From Candidatus Thorarchaeota archaeon (GTDB lineage: Archaea > Asgardarchaeota > Thorarchaeia > Thorarchaeales > Thorarchaeaceae): DNA of 64,000 nt. Shown piece by piece: positions 44,190 to 52,976 of the stretch. Made by a program: the position numbers and the translations under genes. A model generated the notes under the pieces. The model searched no databases and was not told the DNA's origin. It saw only the letters and a list, made by a program, of their open reading frames with translations. Position 1 is the stretch's first letter. Each line of letters starts with the position of its first letter. The DNA lies in assembly GCA_016933575.1 (NCBI GenBank), contig JAFGAR010000175.1:27520-91519 (forward strand), written 5' to 3'.

Positions 44190-45503
44190 CTAAATTACAA
44201 CACTCTCAATCTCAACATTTCTGTCCTTGATGCTTAGCATTTTGGATGAAACCTTCTTGCCTCCAAAGAGCTCAGCCTCAGGTTCTCCCCGATAGAGTGC
44301 ATCAGCAATACGTGCAAGAGCATCTGCTTTCATGATTCCAGAGCCACTAGCTCCGTTGACAACGAGAACTCCGCATTCCATATAGACGAAGGGTATGCTA
44401 TCTGGAGAATAACAGTAGCCTCCAGCCCAACTGTTGACCGGACGCGCTCCTTCAAAGGCGGGAAAGTATTTTGATAGAACAGGGTACATGCTATTCTCAT
44501 AATATGCAGATTCAGGAACCATCATCTCATCTGTTTGGATATACTCGTACGCTCGTCCGAATTTATCCCCACAGCCTATCCAATATCCACGTTCTTGAAG
44601 CTGTGGCCTGAAGTATACACCAGCTGATGGTAGAATCGTGAAGGGGATACAATTAATCTCATTGAATCCTTTTGTATCTAAGAGCTCTACCATTTTTGGA
44701 TTATCTTCAGCATGAAGGACAAATAACTGTCGCTTTTTTGCTTTTGTCATACTATTGATGCCAACAGGATCCAATAATTCATTCGCCCAAGCACCAGTTG
44801 CAAGTACTGTCACATCAGCACGAAATGTGCCCTTATTCGTCACAACACCTTTGATTTTCTTCTGTTGCCAGACATATGGTTCCCCAGGTAGGTCTAATTT
44901 TGGTTCAGCCTCTAGCAACAACTTTTGAACATTTACACCAAATCGAGGTTTGACATGAGTTATTTTCTTGAACTCTTCAAAGTAGTACTCCACCAAGCGA
45001 GTTGGATCCAGAACTCCACAATCTCCTCCATAGAGACCATAGCATACTTCTTGCAGGTTCATTAACTCTGCTTCTTCATCTCCAGCAAAGTTAACATTAA
45101 GGCTGGGTATCAGTTTCTTCAGTTCATCCTTATTATAGACCTTATAGTGAATACCTGATTTCTCCATTCGCTTCATCCATAGTTGGACGCTCTCGTGTTC
45201 GAATTGCTCTTTACTCAAAAGCCATAGATATCCTGTTTTTTCGAAAAGTAGATCATGTCCAAGTTCGTTCTGAATGTACTCAAAACATTTGATTGATGTG
45301 TCAGTAAGAATCTGATTCGTTGAGGATGAAAACATATTTCGAACAGCAGCTGCACTCATCGCAGTGTTGGCTTGTCCAGCTGCCAAGGTTCTCTCAACTA
45401 AGAGAATTTTCTTGTCAGGATTGTTCTGTTGCATATAGTAAGCTGTTGCTACTCCTAAAGCACCAGCACCTACAATAATGACATCAAAGGTTTCTTCGCT
45501 CAT
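44190..45503 (-). CDS. FAD-dependent oxidoreductase (DAO family)
   Basis: 437 residues. The N-terminal FAD Rossmann motif is VIIVGAGALGVATAYYM; the second FAD strand and glycine turn (LLVERTLAAGQANTAMSAAA) and C-terminal NGASGSGIMKADALARIAD complete the D-amino acid oxidase fold. Relatives oxidise sarcosine, dimethylglycine, proline, glycerol phosphate or 2-hydroxyglutarate; which applies here cannot be told. The ATG at 45503 begins 4 residues before the strand. It stands 66 bp downstream of the S9 peptidase start on the same strand. Confidence 0.82.
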   Translation of the reverse strand: MSEETFDVIIVGAGALGVATAYYMQQNNPDKKILLVERTLAAGQANTAMSAAAVRNMFSSSTNQILTDTSIKCFEYIQNELGHDLLFEKTGYLWLLSKEQFEHESVQLWMKRMEKSGIHYKVYNKDELKKLIPSLNVNFAGDEEAELMNLQEVCYGLYGGDCGVLDPTRLVEYYFEEFKKITHVKPRFGVNVQKLLLEAEPKLDLPGEPYVWQQKKIKGVVTNKGTFRADVTVLATGAWANELLDPVGINSMTKAKKRQLFVLHAEDNPKMVELLDTKGFNEINCIPFTILPSAGVYFRPQLQERGYWIGCGDKFGRAYEYIQTDEMMVPESAYYENSMYPVLSKYFPAFEGARPVNSWAGGYCYSPDSIPFVYMECGVLVVNGASGSGIMKADALARIADALYRGEPEAELFGGKKVSSKMLSIKDRNVEIESVVI

Positions 45504-45588
45504 TGTAAGGGCCTCTAATGAACGAATCCGCGATGTTCAGACCTGACCTTTAACGTTTACCCTCTGAACCTATTTCCTAGGTAGTTTT

Positions 45589-46410
45589 TCATTTGTTTGG
45601 AGGAGGAACAGTTAGCTGAAGACGTGCATTGAACATCTCTTTCAAGAATAATCTCGAGGCGACCAAGCCTGCAATGATTGATGACAGGAAGATCATTATG
45701 AAGACAATTACCTGAAAGAGAGAAGCGACAACAGGATTTTCGCCGCCAATAATCATGCCACTCATGAGTCCTGGAATCGTCACGATTCCCAACGCAGCGT
45801 ACCTATTCAGGTTAGGCAAGAATCCACTCTCTATTGATTCACGTACGGTTAATTCAGTAGCTTGGATAGGATTCGCTCCCAACGCCAGAGCAGTCTCTAG
45901 AAGACTCCGTTGTTTCTGGGCATTGGACCACATGCGGTCGATAACAAGACTGGACATGTTCATGGAATTACCAATGACCATACCTCCCATTGGAATTACA
46001 TATTCACCAATCGGTTCGACAACTCCAAGAAGAACACTTGCAGCCATAACTGAGAGGGATCCAAGAAAAATACCAGGTAATGATGTCTTGAAGACTCCTG
46101 GTATCTTCTCCAGATTGCCAGCCGTTGTATAAGCTGCGAATACAGCCATGAACGCAAGAACACTAAACATAATCAGTAGTTCACTGAGATTGAAGATATA
46201 CACCAAGATGAGCCCCATTAGGATAATTTGAATGGTTCCACGAGCTGTTCCGATAATCAGGCTCTTTTGAATTCTAATTCTCTGCCATTTGCTAACAATC
46301 AGGAGTACTACTAAGAGTATGATTGCTGCAACGTACCTTCCAAATGCGACCTGAATTTCAGGAGGAATTGAGTCCCATAGTGTTTGTAAGAAACTAAAAT
46401 CAATCTGCAT
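45589..46410 (-). CDS. FetB-like ABC transporter permease (UPF0014)
   Basis: 273 residues with about seven membrane helices. Family signatures are IIGTARGTIQIILMGLILVY, PMGGMVIGNSMNMSSLVIDR and ALGANPIQATELTVRESIESG, with PGLMSGMIIGGENPVVA at the end. UPF0014/FetB permeases pair with FetA ATPases and have been linked to iron or other metal export in bacteria. It starts 3 nt after the stop of the ATPase gene upstream, forming a two-gene exporter unit. Confidence 0.85.
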   Translation of the reverse strand: MQIDFSFLQTLWDSIPPEIQVAFGRYVAAIILLVVLLIVSKWQRIRIQKSLIIGTARGTIQIILMGLILVYIFNLSELLIMFSVLAFMAVFAAYTTAGNLEKIPGVFKTSLPGIFLGSLSVMAASVLLGVVEPIGEYVIPMGGMVIGNSMNMSSLVIDRMWSNAQKQRSLLETALALGANPIQATELTVRESIESGFLPNLNRYAALGIVTIPGLMSGMIIGGENPVVASLFQVIVFIMIFLSSIIAGLVASRLFLKEMFNARLQLTVPPPNK

Positions 46411-46413
46411 TGT

Positions 46414-47061
46414 CTATCCACTTCCTGCATGAATATCTACGACACGAGATGTAAATCGTCTTGCCTGTTCTACATTATGAGTAACGATAAGGATGCCAAT
46501 TTGATGAGTTTTGATTAGTTCATCTAGCACTTCTTCCACTGCGATAGCTGATTCAGTATCTAATGCAGCTGTTGGCTCATCCAATAGCAGAGCCTTTGGA
46601 TTCATCATCATAGCTCGAGCAATAGCAATGCGTTGCTTTTCGCCGCCTGATAGATTAAACGCATCATCGTCGAGGTCTAAGGAGGATAATTGTACTTCCT
46701 CTAGAATTTTTAATAGCGCTTCATCATCTATTGATTCTCCATGAATTTTCAGACCCCATGTGAGATTATCTCGTACAGTATTTGGGAACATCTGACTCTC
46801 TTGAAGAACAAGAATTACATTTCGTCTTAATTCCCGAGGGTCCCAATCCTTTACAGGCCGATCAAGGGCATATACTTCTCCAGATTGCGGCGTAACTAGA
46901 TCTACAGCGATTCGAAGAAGAGTGCTCTTTCCCGAACCAGATTGACCAGTAAGACCAACTACTTCATTGCTATCAACTGTAAGATTGAAGTTTTGGAAGA
47001 GCTGTCTATCATCAAATGCCATTGATACATTTACGAATTCGAGTAAATGCTCTGTTTTCAT
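46414..47061 (-). CDS. ABC transporter ATP-binding protein, FetA-like
   Basis: About 215 residues. Walker A is GQSGSGKSTLL, the signature is NLSGGEKQRIAIARAMM, Walker B is ALLLDEPTAAL and the H-loop is LIVTHNVEQ. It powers the UPF0014 permease encoded directly downstream. ATG 47061 matches the family N-terminus (KTEHLLEFVNVSMAF); the frame runs on to 47130 but the extra 23 residues are hydrophobic and not expected for a FetA. Confidence 0.85.
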   Translation of the reverse strand: MKTEHLLEFVNVSMAFDDRQLFQNFNLTVDSNEVVGLTGQSGSGKSTLLRIAVDLVTPQSGEVYALDRPVKDWDPRELRRNVILVLQESQMFPNTVRDNLTWGLKIHGESIDDEALLKILEEVQLSSLDLDDDAFNLSGGEKQRIAIARAMMMNPKALLLDEPTAALDTESAIAVEEVLDELIKTHQIGILIVTHNVEQARRFTSRVVDIHAGSG

Positions 47062-47173
47062 TTTCTTTCGCCATAGAAAAAAAGGTGGAACGATTACAAA
47101 AATGGTTGTATAGAACATATAATCCACCAAAGAAATATCAAGCGATGATACATTCCAAAGTGAGGTTGTGACT

Positions 47174-48154
47174 ATGCCCGGTTTTATAGTAAGAATGGAT
47201 AATGGCGATTTGAAATGGTTCCCACTCTTTTACTATGATGGAAAATACAAGTTCTACCCACCAAAGGGTGAGAAGACAGGAAGAGAAGTAGGACGTGATT
47301 GGAATTTCAAAAAATACATCTCTGGTTATTGGACACCTACAGCAGCTCCGACATATCGAAGAAGAATTGGTGGTGGCTCAGACCTTGTGGTTCTCGATGA
47401 TGATGGAGACCTTAGATTCTATCCCTTCAAGGAAGAGTCTTTCATGTGTATGGGGACAGGTGACAAGGTAGGTAAAGGCTTCAGAGATACCCTTGACTAC
47501 TATGTTGCTGAATGGACAGGTAATGGAACCTCTGATCTTCTTGTGCGAGATGAAGATGGAGATCTTAGATTGTATCCATGGAATGGAAAGGAGTTCAAAG
47601 ACCTAGGTCGCCAAGAAAAAGTTGGTAATGGATTTGACAAGAAGAAAGTACCAGATATTTATCCAGGCTATTGGACTGGAGGAAGTAGACCAGACATCAT
47701 GATTAGGAAAGATAATGGAGACCTCATTGTCTTTCCATTCGATGGTAAGTCATTCTATGGGAAGGAAGACATTAAGATAGGAGATGATTTCAAACCTAAG
47801 CACTTCCAACACCTCTTGATAGATGAATGGCTTGGAAATGGTACACCTGATATGTTAGCGTATAGGGATAAGCGACTACATCTCTATCAGTTCGGAGTTC
47901 TAGATCCTAAGAATGAAAAACCGATTCGCCCAGATGACTATCAATGGAGATCAGAGAAAGATTTTCATGAGGACTGGACATATCTTGTTGGGCACTGGAG
48001 AACCCCTGGAAGACCTGATCTAATCACAGTGAATAGGAGTAATGACCTCTGGTTCTATCCCTTTGAAGATGGAGTTCTTGTTGATCTTAAGAACGATAAA
48101 CAGGTAGGTAATGATTGGAAGGTAAGTCATTTCTTTGATTTCTATCCAATCTAA
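47174..48154 (+). CDS. Six-repeat beta-propeller-like (tachylectin-2-type) protein
   Basis: About 326 residues made of six copies of a unit near 50 residues: D(L/I)(L/M)xRDxxGDLxxYPF..., then (K/E)xVGxxF..., then a closing G(Y/H)W(T/R)xxGxxPD strand. Clear examples are DLLVRDEDGDLRLYPWNG and DIMIRKDNGDLIVFPFDG. The pattern recalls tachylectin-2 and VCBS/FG-GAP-like propellers, which bind sugars. There is no signal peptide or membrane helix, so it is cytosolic or exported by an unknown path. ATG 47174 has GAGG 8 nt upstream. It is divergent from the fetA-like gene. Confidence 0.7.
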   Translation: MPGFIVRMDNGDLKWFPLFYYDGKYKFYPPKGEKTGREVGRDWNFKKYISGYWTPTAAPTYRRRIGGGSDLVVLDDDGDLRFYPFKEESFMCMGTGDKVGKGFRDTLDYYVAEWTGNGTSDLLVRDEDGDLRLYPWNGKEFKDLGRQEKVGNGFDKKKVPDIYPGYWTGGSRPDIMIRKDNGDLIVFPFDGKSFYGKEDIKIGDDFKPKHFQHLLIDEWLGNGTPDMLAYRDKRLHLYQFGVLDPKNEKPIRPDDYQWRSEKDFHEDWTYLVGHWRTPGRPDLITVNRSNDLWFYPFEDGVLVDLKNDKQVGNDWKVSHFFDFYPI

Positions 48155-48165
48155 AAAATTTCACC

Positions 48166-48203
48166 GCAAGCGTCATAAGTAATGTCTAATCGCAGACGCT
48201 TGC
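48166..48203. promoter_or_regulatory. 9-bp inverted repeat before membrane protein gene
   Basis: GCAAGCGTC (48166-48174) and GACGCTTGC (48195-48203), perfect, with a 20-nt loop. It lies between the propeller gene stop (48154) and the next start (48220). No T-tract follows, so it is more likely a leader hairpin or operator than a terminator. Confidence 0.4.
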
Positions 48204-48219
48204 CTGTGAGGGGTAAGAA

Positions 48220-48993
48220 TTGATAGAAGGACAAGAAAATCAAGACATGGAGCTATTTAGAGCATCTAATGAAACAAAGAAAATAGCAGTTGGAGTAATA
48301 TTAATCGCCCTTTATGGAATACTAGCTTTACTACCAATGAGTGGATTCATTGGAGCTGCAGGTTTGAGTAGTATACTGAGCTTTGCTATATGTGTTGCTC
48401 CATTGATGGGAATTGTCCTAGGTCCAGGGAGAGGTTTTGGATTTGGACTAATCGCTGGACTCGTGGCAACCATGATCAGTTTACCCATAGGTGGCGGGGT
48501 GTATTTAATTATCCCAACAACAATTCTCGGTCCAGCTGTTTCAGCATTATTCACAGGCTTATCATTAAAGAAGACAACTAAGATTCATGGATTCAAATTA
48601 CCAGGTCCAATAATAACGATATTATATCTCATCATCGTAATCATCCTGTATGAAATCATTAACTATGGAGCATGGTGGTTTATGCTGCCTTACATGCTTG
48701 CAGCAGTAGTCGCAATAATGTTCCAAATAAGAAACTTTGAATTTGACTTAGAAAAATCATATCTTCAGCTTATTCCTTTTACATTCTTAGGGGCTATATT
48801 GGACCATTCGATGATGGCAATCGGATCAGTTTATCTACTTCAAATTCCTTCGGACGTTTTTGGTTATCTAATCTTTCCAGCAATGCTTTTAGAACGGATT
48901 ATAGCAACTCTTCTCGGTGCAATATTAGGATTCATAATTTTCAGAATCTTTGGAAATGAGATTGGCTCTAAACTAAATATAGAGAATCAATGA
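48220..48993 (+). CDS. Multi-spanning membrane protein, resembles ECF transporter S component
   Basis: 257 residues with six or seven hydrophobic segments after a 25-residue polar start. GLSSILSFAICVAPLMGIVL followed by GPGRGFGFGLIAGLVATMIS recalls S components of vitamin ECF importers, but the substrate-specific motifs are not identified. A leader hairpin (48166-48203) and a GAGGGG site precede the TTG start. The last 26 nt overlap the convergent pyroglutamyl peptidase gene. Confidence 0.6.
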   Translation: MIEGQENQDMELFRASNETKKIAVGVILIALYGILALLPMSGFIGAAGLSSILSFAICVAPLMGIVLGPGRGFGFGLIAGLVATMISLPIGGGVYLIIPTTILGPAVSALFTGLSLKKTTKIHGFKLPGPIITILYLIIVIILYEIINYGAWWFMLPYMLAAVVAIMFQIRNFEFDLEKSYLQLIPFTFLGAILDHSMMAIGSVYLLQIPSDVFGYLIFPAMLLERIIATLLGAILGFIIFRIFGNEIGSKLNIENQ

Positions 48994-49582
48994 TTATCAT
49001 CAAAGCCTCTACCTCAACTTCAAGGGGTAATGTTGCAAGAGACATCATGTCTTTTTGAATGGCTTGAGAGGGAATTGGTGGAAGGTGGATAAAAGTTGCT
49101 TTGATGTTCATATTGTTAGTCACAATTCTCTGCATCACATTATACAAAAGCCAATTACAACCATATGCACCAGCAAAATAGCTGACCTCTGCAGGAATCT
49201 CATTTTCTTTTAATATCTCAACAAGTGTATGGGGATCGATATTAGCAAAATAGGCTGCCAAGCCTTCGTGATTAATGACATCAGTTTGGGGTATGTTATC
49301 GTAATTATCAGGACGCTTATTACTTAGAACATTAATAGCAATCCTCTCAATTGTGATAGCAGCTCTATTTGCTTGTCCGCAACATAAAATAAATGCAGGA
49401 TTATGCCTTTCCAATGCCACGTCGAGAATATCAAGTGCTCTAGTATAATCAAGGGGAAGCACGAGACCTACAATGGCATAGTTGTCAATTCTTTGACCAT
49501 CAAGAATCTTTGCCACTTCAGCTGACGGATTGATATCAAATCCATCAAATGGTTCGAATCCTGTTATGAGAACAATTGGCAT
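48968..49582 (-). CDS. pcp: Pyroglutamyl peptidase I (pyrrolidone-carboxylate peptidase)
   Basis: 204 residues, usual length. It removes N-terminal pyroglutamate from peptides in the cytosol. The catalytic triad is visible: Glu79 (ITIERIAIN), Cys142 (FAGAYGCNWLLY) and His166 (FIHLPP). The N-terminal GFEPFDGFDINPS loop is the family signature. ATG 49582. It converges with and overlaps the ECF-like membrane protein gene. Confidence 0.92.
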   Translation of the reverse strand: MPIVLITGFEPFDGFDINPSAEVAKILDGQRIDNYAIVGLVLPLDYTRALDILDVALERHNPAFILCCGQANRAAITIERIAINVLSNKRPDNYDNIPQTDVINHEGLAAYFANIDPHTLVEILKENEIPAEVSYFAGAYGCNWLLYNVMQRIVTNNMNIKATFIHLPPIPSQAIQKDMMSLATLPLEVEVEALMIIIDSLYLV

Positions 49583-49629
49583 ATTATCACACCTCGTTAA
49601 TTACGCATCATCCTAATGAGTACTATGAA

Positions 49630-50307
49630 TCAGCTAAACACAGCAATAAGTCCGGGTGCAGCAAGAATAACAAACCAGAAACCTAGTCCAATTTGAACAA
49701 GACCAATGATGACACTTATCCAGTTGATGCCACCAACCTTTGCTTTCTTTGTTGCCACATCGGTGCCAAGTGTAAGTGCTGCTCCATAGATGAAATCTGT
49801 AGAAACATGGGTGATGTAGATTAGAACTCCAGCTAGGAAGACTGTGCCAACGCCTACTTGGAGTGTACCAACCAACATTGTGACATTAGCTAATCCTACG
49901 CCAAACCACCAGAGCAGGAAATAAGGGCTTAGTATACTCACAGCAGCGCCTTGAGTCGTAGCCTCAAGAATGGAGGATGCAGTAGCTTTTGGTGTTTCTT
50001 GGACCTTTGTTTCCTCTCGAAATCGATAATCCCGTAGCGCGAGAACTCCAAAGAGAATGATCACTGCGCCTCCAAATCCCACTAATAAATCAATCATGAG
50101 AGATGTTAGGGTGAGTGTTTGTACACTAATTATAATCGCGGCGATGATGCCTACCTCCACGATAGCATGACCAACCATTGGCAATATTCCATGGAGTCTT
50201 CCATGTTTACTACTCTGCATCACTACTGCTGCAGTTAGAGGACCTGGTGCGAGTGCCCCAGTAAGCGAGAGTGCGAACCAAGCTGCAAGAATCTCAAAAA
50301 CACCCAT
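49630..50307 (-). CDS. LysE/RhtB family exporter
   Basis: 225 residues and about six helices. The N-terminal signature LTGALAPGPLTAAVVMQSSKHG (PGP motif) and the following GHAIVEVGIIAAII are typical of LysE-type amino acid exporters. Substrate unknown. It starts with ATG 50307 and stands alone, 47 bp upstream of the pcp gene on the same strand. Confidence 0.8.
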   Translation of the reverse strand: MGVFEILAAWFALSLTGALAPGPLTAAVVMQSSKHGRLHGILPMVGHAIVEVGIIAAIIISVQTLTLTSLMIDLLVGFGGAVIILFGVLALRDYRFREETKVQETPKATASSILEATTQGAAVSILSPYFLLWWFGVGLANVTMLVGTLQVGVGTVFLAGVLIYITHVSTDFIYGAALTLGTDVATKKAKVGGINWISVIIGLVQIGLGFWFVILAAPGLIAVFS

Positions 50308-50475
50308 GGATTGACCTCTTACTAAGGGAGTTGAGAATGCTTAGAAAAGCATAATGCTATGAACGTTTCTTGAATGAATGTATTAATGGTATTACAAAAT
50401 CCAAGAAAATGCCTTTCCAGAAATGCTTAAGTGGACTGCAATAAAGTCACGCTACCAAAATGGAGCTGTAAGTCT

Positions 50476-51597
50476 GTGAAACAGGTACAGATAACGGTAC
50501 CCTACGAAAAGACAGAGGCCGTAATTGATTTTCTTCTTGATGGATTGAGTATTAAGAATATAATGAAATTCAATGCGGATAATGCCATTGTTCTTCAGTT
50601 TAGAATCAAAGATGATTCTATTAACGAAACAATCGAGGGTCTCAAAAGCAGAGGTGTCGGTGTAGAATACGGATTTGTAGATATCCTAGATCTCAAAGCA
50701 TCCCTTCCAAGAGAAGCGGAAGAAAAAGCAAATGATGCAAAGATTCAGCGAGAGGCAGCTTTAGCTGTAGAAGAGATCTATGACAATGTCAAGAAGCAAG
50801 CATCACTTGGTTTTGACTATATATCATTCGTAGTTCTTGCTGCTGTGATGGCAGGAATAGGCCTCATTCAAAATAATGTCACTGTTATTGTTGCATCTAT
50901 GCTCCTATCACCACTCATGGGGCCGATGTTAGGTGTAGCCCTTGGATATGTCGTACGCGATAATGCTCTCTTTGTGAAAGGCACTCGTAATGAATTAATT
51001 GGAATTGCATTATCGTTATCAGTTGGAGCCATATTGGGACTTGTCCTATTATTCTTTTTACCAAGCATTGATGGAGTTATCCAGGCTGAAGTCGAAGGTG
51101 GAATTATTACTGAGATAACCCGACGTAATGGATTTGCTGCACTTGATATTGGAGTAGCAATATTCTCAGGTGCTGCTGTAGCTGTATCTGTAACCCGAGG
51201 TGATATGTCATCTCTGGTCGGTGTTGCAATATCAGCTGCATTAATGCCTCCAGCGGTAAATGCGGCTATGATGGCAGTTCTTGGTCTTATTACCGCTAAT
51301 GCAGTAGTCCTTAACGTTGGGATAGGTTCCTTCGCACTCCTAGGAATGAATATCATCCTCATTGATATTTCTGCAATTGTGATGTTTAAAGTCAAGAAAC
51401 TCACTCATATGGCAGATAAATCTGCAACTTGGACTGCAGTCACACAATTCAGAAAGACCTCTTTAGAGAGCCTCTATCATCACCCCACACCTGAGAAGAA
51501 GGAAGAGGCGGCTGCGACATTTACACCTGTTGAGAAAAAGGAAAAATCCAAGGAATTACCAGAAACAAACTCCGCAGAAGCAGAGAAGTCTGAATAG
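50476..51597 (+). CDS. DUF389 (TIGR00341) membrane protein
   Basis: About 373 residues. A ferredoxin-like N-terminal domain (KQVQITVPYEKTEAVIDFL) is followed by a membrane domain of six helices with the DUF389 signature ASMLLSPLMGPMLGVALGYV and AALMPPAVNAAMMAVLGL, then a Glu/Lys-rich cytosolic tail (EKKEEAAATFTPVEKKEK). Function is not known for the family. GTG 50476 is chosen: GGAG is 10 nt upstream and it matches the domain start, although the frame extends to 50431. It overlaps nothing and is followed 14 nt later by the ICMT-like gene. Confidence 0.8.
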   Translation: MKQVQITVPYEKTEAVIDFLLDGLSIKNIMKFNADNAIVLQFRIKDDSINETIEGLKSRGVGVEYGFVDILDLKASLPREAEEKANDAKIQREAALAVEEIYDNVKKQASLGFDYISFVVLAAVMAGIGLIQNNVTVIVASMLLSPLMGPMLGVALGYVVRDNALFVKGTRNELIGIALSLSVGAILGLVLLFFLPSIDGVIQAEVEGGIITEITRRNGFAALDIGVAIFSGAAVAVSVTRGDMSSLVGVAISAALMPPAVNAAMMAVLGLITANAVVLNVGIGSFALLGMNIILIDISAIVMFKVKKLTHMADKSATWTAVTQFRKTSLESLYHHPTPEKKEEAAATFTPVEKKEKSKELPETNSAEAEKSE

Positions 51598-51611
51598 TTT
51601 CGGTGGGGCAG

Positions 51612-52250
51612 ATGACCTCAGAAATAGTATTCAGGGTACTGTTTACAACGGTATTTGTAGCCTTCTGGATAGTCAGGATGTACTATGTTAGAAAGACTCG
51701 AAATCCTGCAAAGCCTCGATCTAGAGCTGAGCGACGAGAGGCCATGAAGAAAGAGGGATGGACAGGAATCGCGTTAGTTATCCTCACTCCTATTGAACTA
51801 ATTATCATCATTCTGTATATCTTAAATCCAATATGGATGATGTGGGCAACCCTTGTCGTTGATGAAGGTGCTCGCTGGTTGGGATTCGCCTTTATGATTG
51901 TTTCACTCCCGTTTATGGCATGGGTCCACAGAACACTTGGAAAACATTATTCTTATGCACTTGAAACAAAGATTGAACAAGCGATAGTTAGAGAAGGTCC
52001 ATATGCACGTCTAAGGCATCCCTTGTATTCAGCACACAACCTCTTCAACCTGGGAATGATTTTATTCACGGTTTACGTGCCATTAATTATCTTTGCAGTT
52101 ATTGGGATTCCAATCACCTACTCGAGAATGAAATCTGAAGAATCGATGTTGGTACGTGAATTTGGTGATGACTATACGGGTTACATGCATCGAACAGGTA
52201 GGATCTTTCCAAAGGTTAGAAGGAGTTCTTCTTCTAAAAATGAAACCTAG
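51612..52250 (+). CDS. Isoprenylcysteine carboxyl methyltransferase-like membrane protein
   Basis: About 212 residues with four or five helices. The ICMT/PEMT signature is near the end: YALETKIEQAIVREGPYARL then RHPLYSAHNLFNLG, where the Arg-His-Pro binds SAM. The true substrate in archaea is unknown; the Ras-like GTPases of this window lack C-terminal cysteines, so they are not obvious targets. Start ATG 51612 or GTG 51603; a GGTGGGG stretch precedes. Confidence 0.75.
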   Translation: MTSEIVFRVLFTTVFVAFWIVRMYYVRKTRNPAKPRSRAERREAMKKEGWTGIALVILTPIELIIIILYILNPIWMMWATLVVDEGARWLGFAFMIVSLPFMAWVHRTLGKHYSYALETKIEQAIVREGPYARLRHPLYSAHNLFNLGMILFTVYVPLIIFAVIGIPITYSRMKSEESMLVREFGDDYTGYMHRTGRIFPKVRRSSSSKNET

Positions 52251-52293
52251 TATTTCCTCAGTATCACAAGACAATATAGGATTAATCGAAGAG

Positions 52294-52309
52294 GGTTAAC
52301 TTGCTAACC
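52294..52309. promoter_or_regulatory. Palindrome GGTTAACTTGCTAACC
   Basis: Near-perfect 7-bp arms with a 2-nt spacer, one mismatch, 18 bp before the start of the next gene. Same layout as the perfect palindrome at 22721-22736. Confidence 0.35.
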
Positions 52310-52327
52310 TTTTGGAAGGAAAACCGA

Positions 52328-52666
52328 ATGACCGAGCAAGGACCTCTTAAAAATAAGCTCTTCAAAGGACTCACCGAGCATGATATCCTTACCTGGGAAG
52401 AGGAAAAGATGCGATACCAACGTAAAATGCGACGAAAGGTTACAGATCTCGAATTTCTGAGGTATTTGATGATGAAAGCGACGAGACCGGTCATCACAAC
52501 CAAGGATGGAGTTGCCTCTGGTTTCCTTACTGGCCAAGGTCCAATTTATGAAAAAGGAGAGACCCTTCTGACAAAATATCGAACTCAAACACATGAAGAG
52601 ATGATTGCTTCAACACAGAATCCTCAAAAACGTTCCAAATTGCCACATTCTGATATGTCCATGTGA
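52328..52666 (+). CDS. Unknown small basic protein
   Basis: 112 residues, soluble, helical N-terminal half rich in Lys, Arg and Glu (LTWEEEKMRYQRKMRRKVTD) and a looser C-terminal half (TTKDGVASGFLTGQGPIYEK). I do not recognise it. ATG 52328 has GGAAGG 7 nt upstream; the frame also continues to 52301, but that part overlaps the palindrome. A palindrome-containing gap follows it. Confidence 0.6.
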   Translation: MTEQGPLKNKLFKGLTEHDILTWEEEKMRYQRKMRRKVTDLEFLRYLMMKATRPVITTKDGVASGFLTGQGPIYEKGETLLTKYRTQTHEEMIASTQNPQKRSKLPHSDMSM

Positions 52667-52686
52667 TAAGCCTTAAATTGGTTTTT

Positions 52687-52712
52687 TCTAGTATACCACT
52701 TGGTATACTAGA
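52687..52712. promoter_or_regulatory. Perfect 26-bp palindrome, probable operator
   Basis: Arms of 12 bp, TCTAGTATACCA (52687-52698) and TGGTATACTAGA (52701-52712), with CT between. It is preceded, not followed, by a T-run, so it is not a plus-strand terminator. It lies 74 bp before the microprotein start and 264 bp before the ArsR-like regulator start, and contains TATA-like GTATAC steps, so a bound factor could block the promoter. Confidence 0.65.
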
Positions 52713-52786
52713 TACGATGTGTTTGTATAGAACAAAGATCAATGACCAAAAATTCATCGTTCTAAACATACCTTGGAGAAAAAAAT

Positions 52787-52933
52787 ATGCTTACGCATCA
52801 AAACGAAGAGATTCCAGAAACATTCCCACCTTACGTTTCGAATGCGGGTTTAGATTTCTGGGAACCAGACCAGCTGTACATTGAATGGATTGCATTCCTG
52901 TACGCAATTTGGGAAAAAGTTGACTATCTATAA
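52787..52933 (+). CDS. 48-residue microprotein ahead of the ArsR-like regulator
   Basis: ATG at 52787 with TTGGAG 8 nt upstream opens a 48-codon frame ending TAA at 52931-52933. The product starts MLTHQNEEIPETFPPYVSNA and ends in an aromatic, acidic helix (LYIEWIAFLYAIWEKVDYL). Codon use and the ribosome site look like a real gene. It lies 43 nt upstream of the regulator start, on the same strand, behind the palindrome. Possible roles are a small ligand or inhibitor of the regulator; this is inference. No known family is recognised. Confidence 0.62.
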   Translation: MLTHQNEEIPETFPPYVSNAGLDFWEPDQLYIEWIAFLYAIWEKVDYL

Positions 52934-52976
52934 TAATAGGTATGTTATTTGAAAAACGGAATGAAGGTACATCTAA

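Noticed and set aside
52663..52884. 73-codon plus-strand frame over the palindrome
   Set aside because: It overlaps the palindrome and the microprotein in another frame, and its product lacks any regular pattern; the microprotein frame has the better ribosome site.
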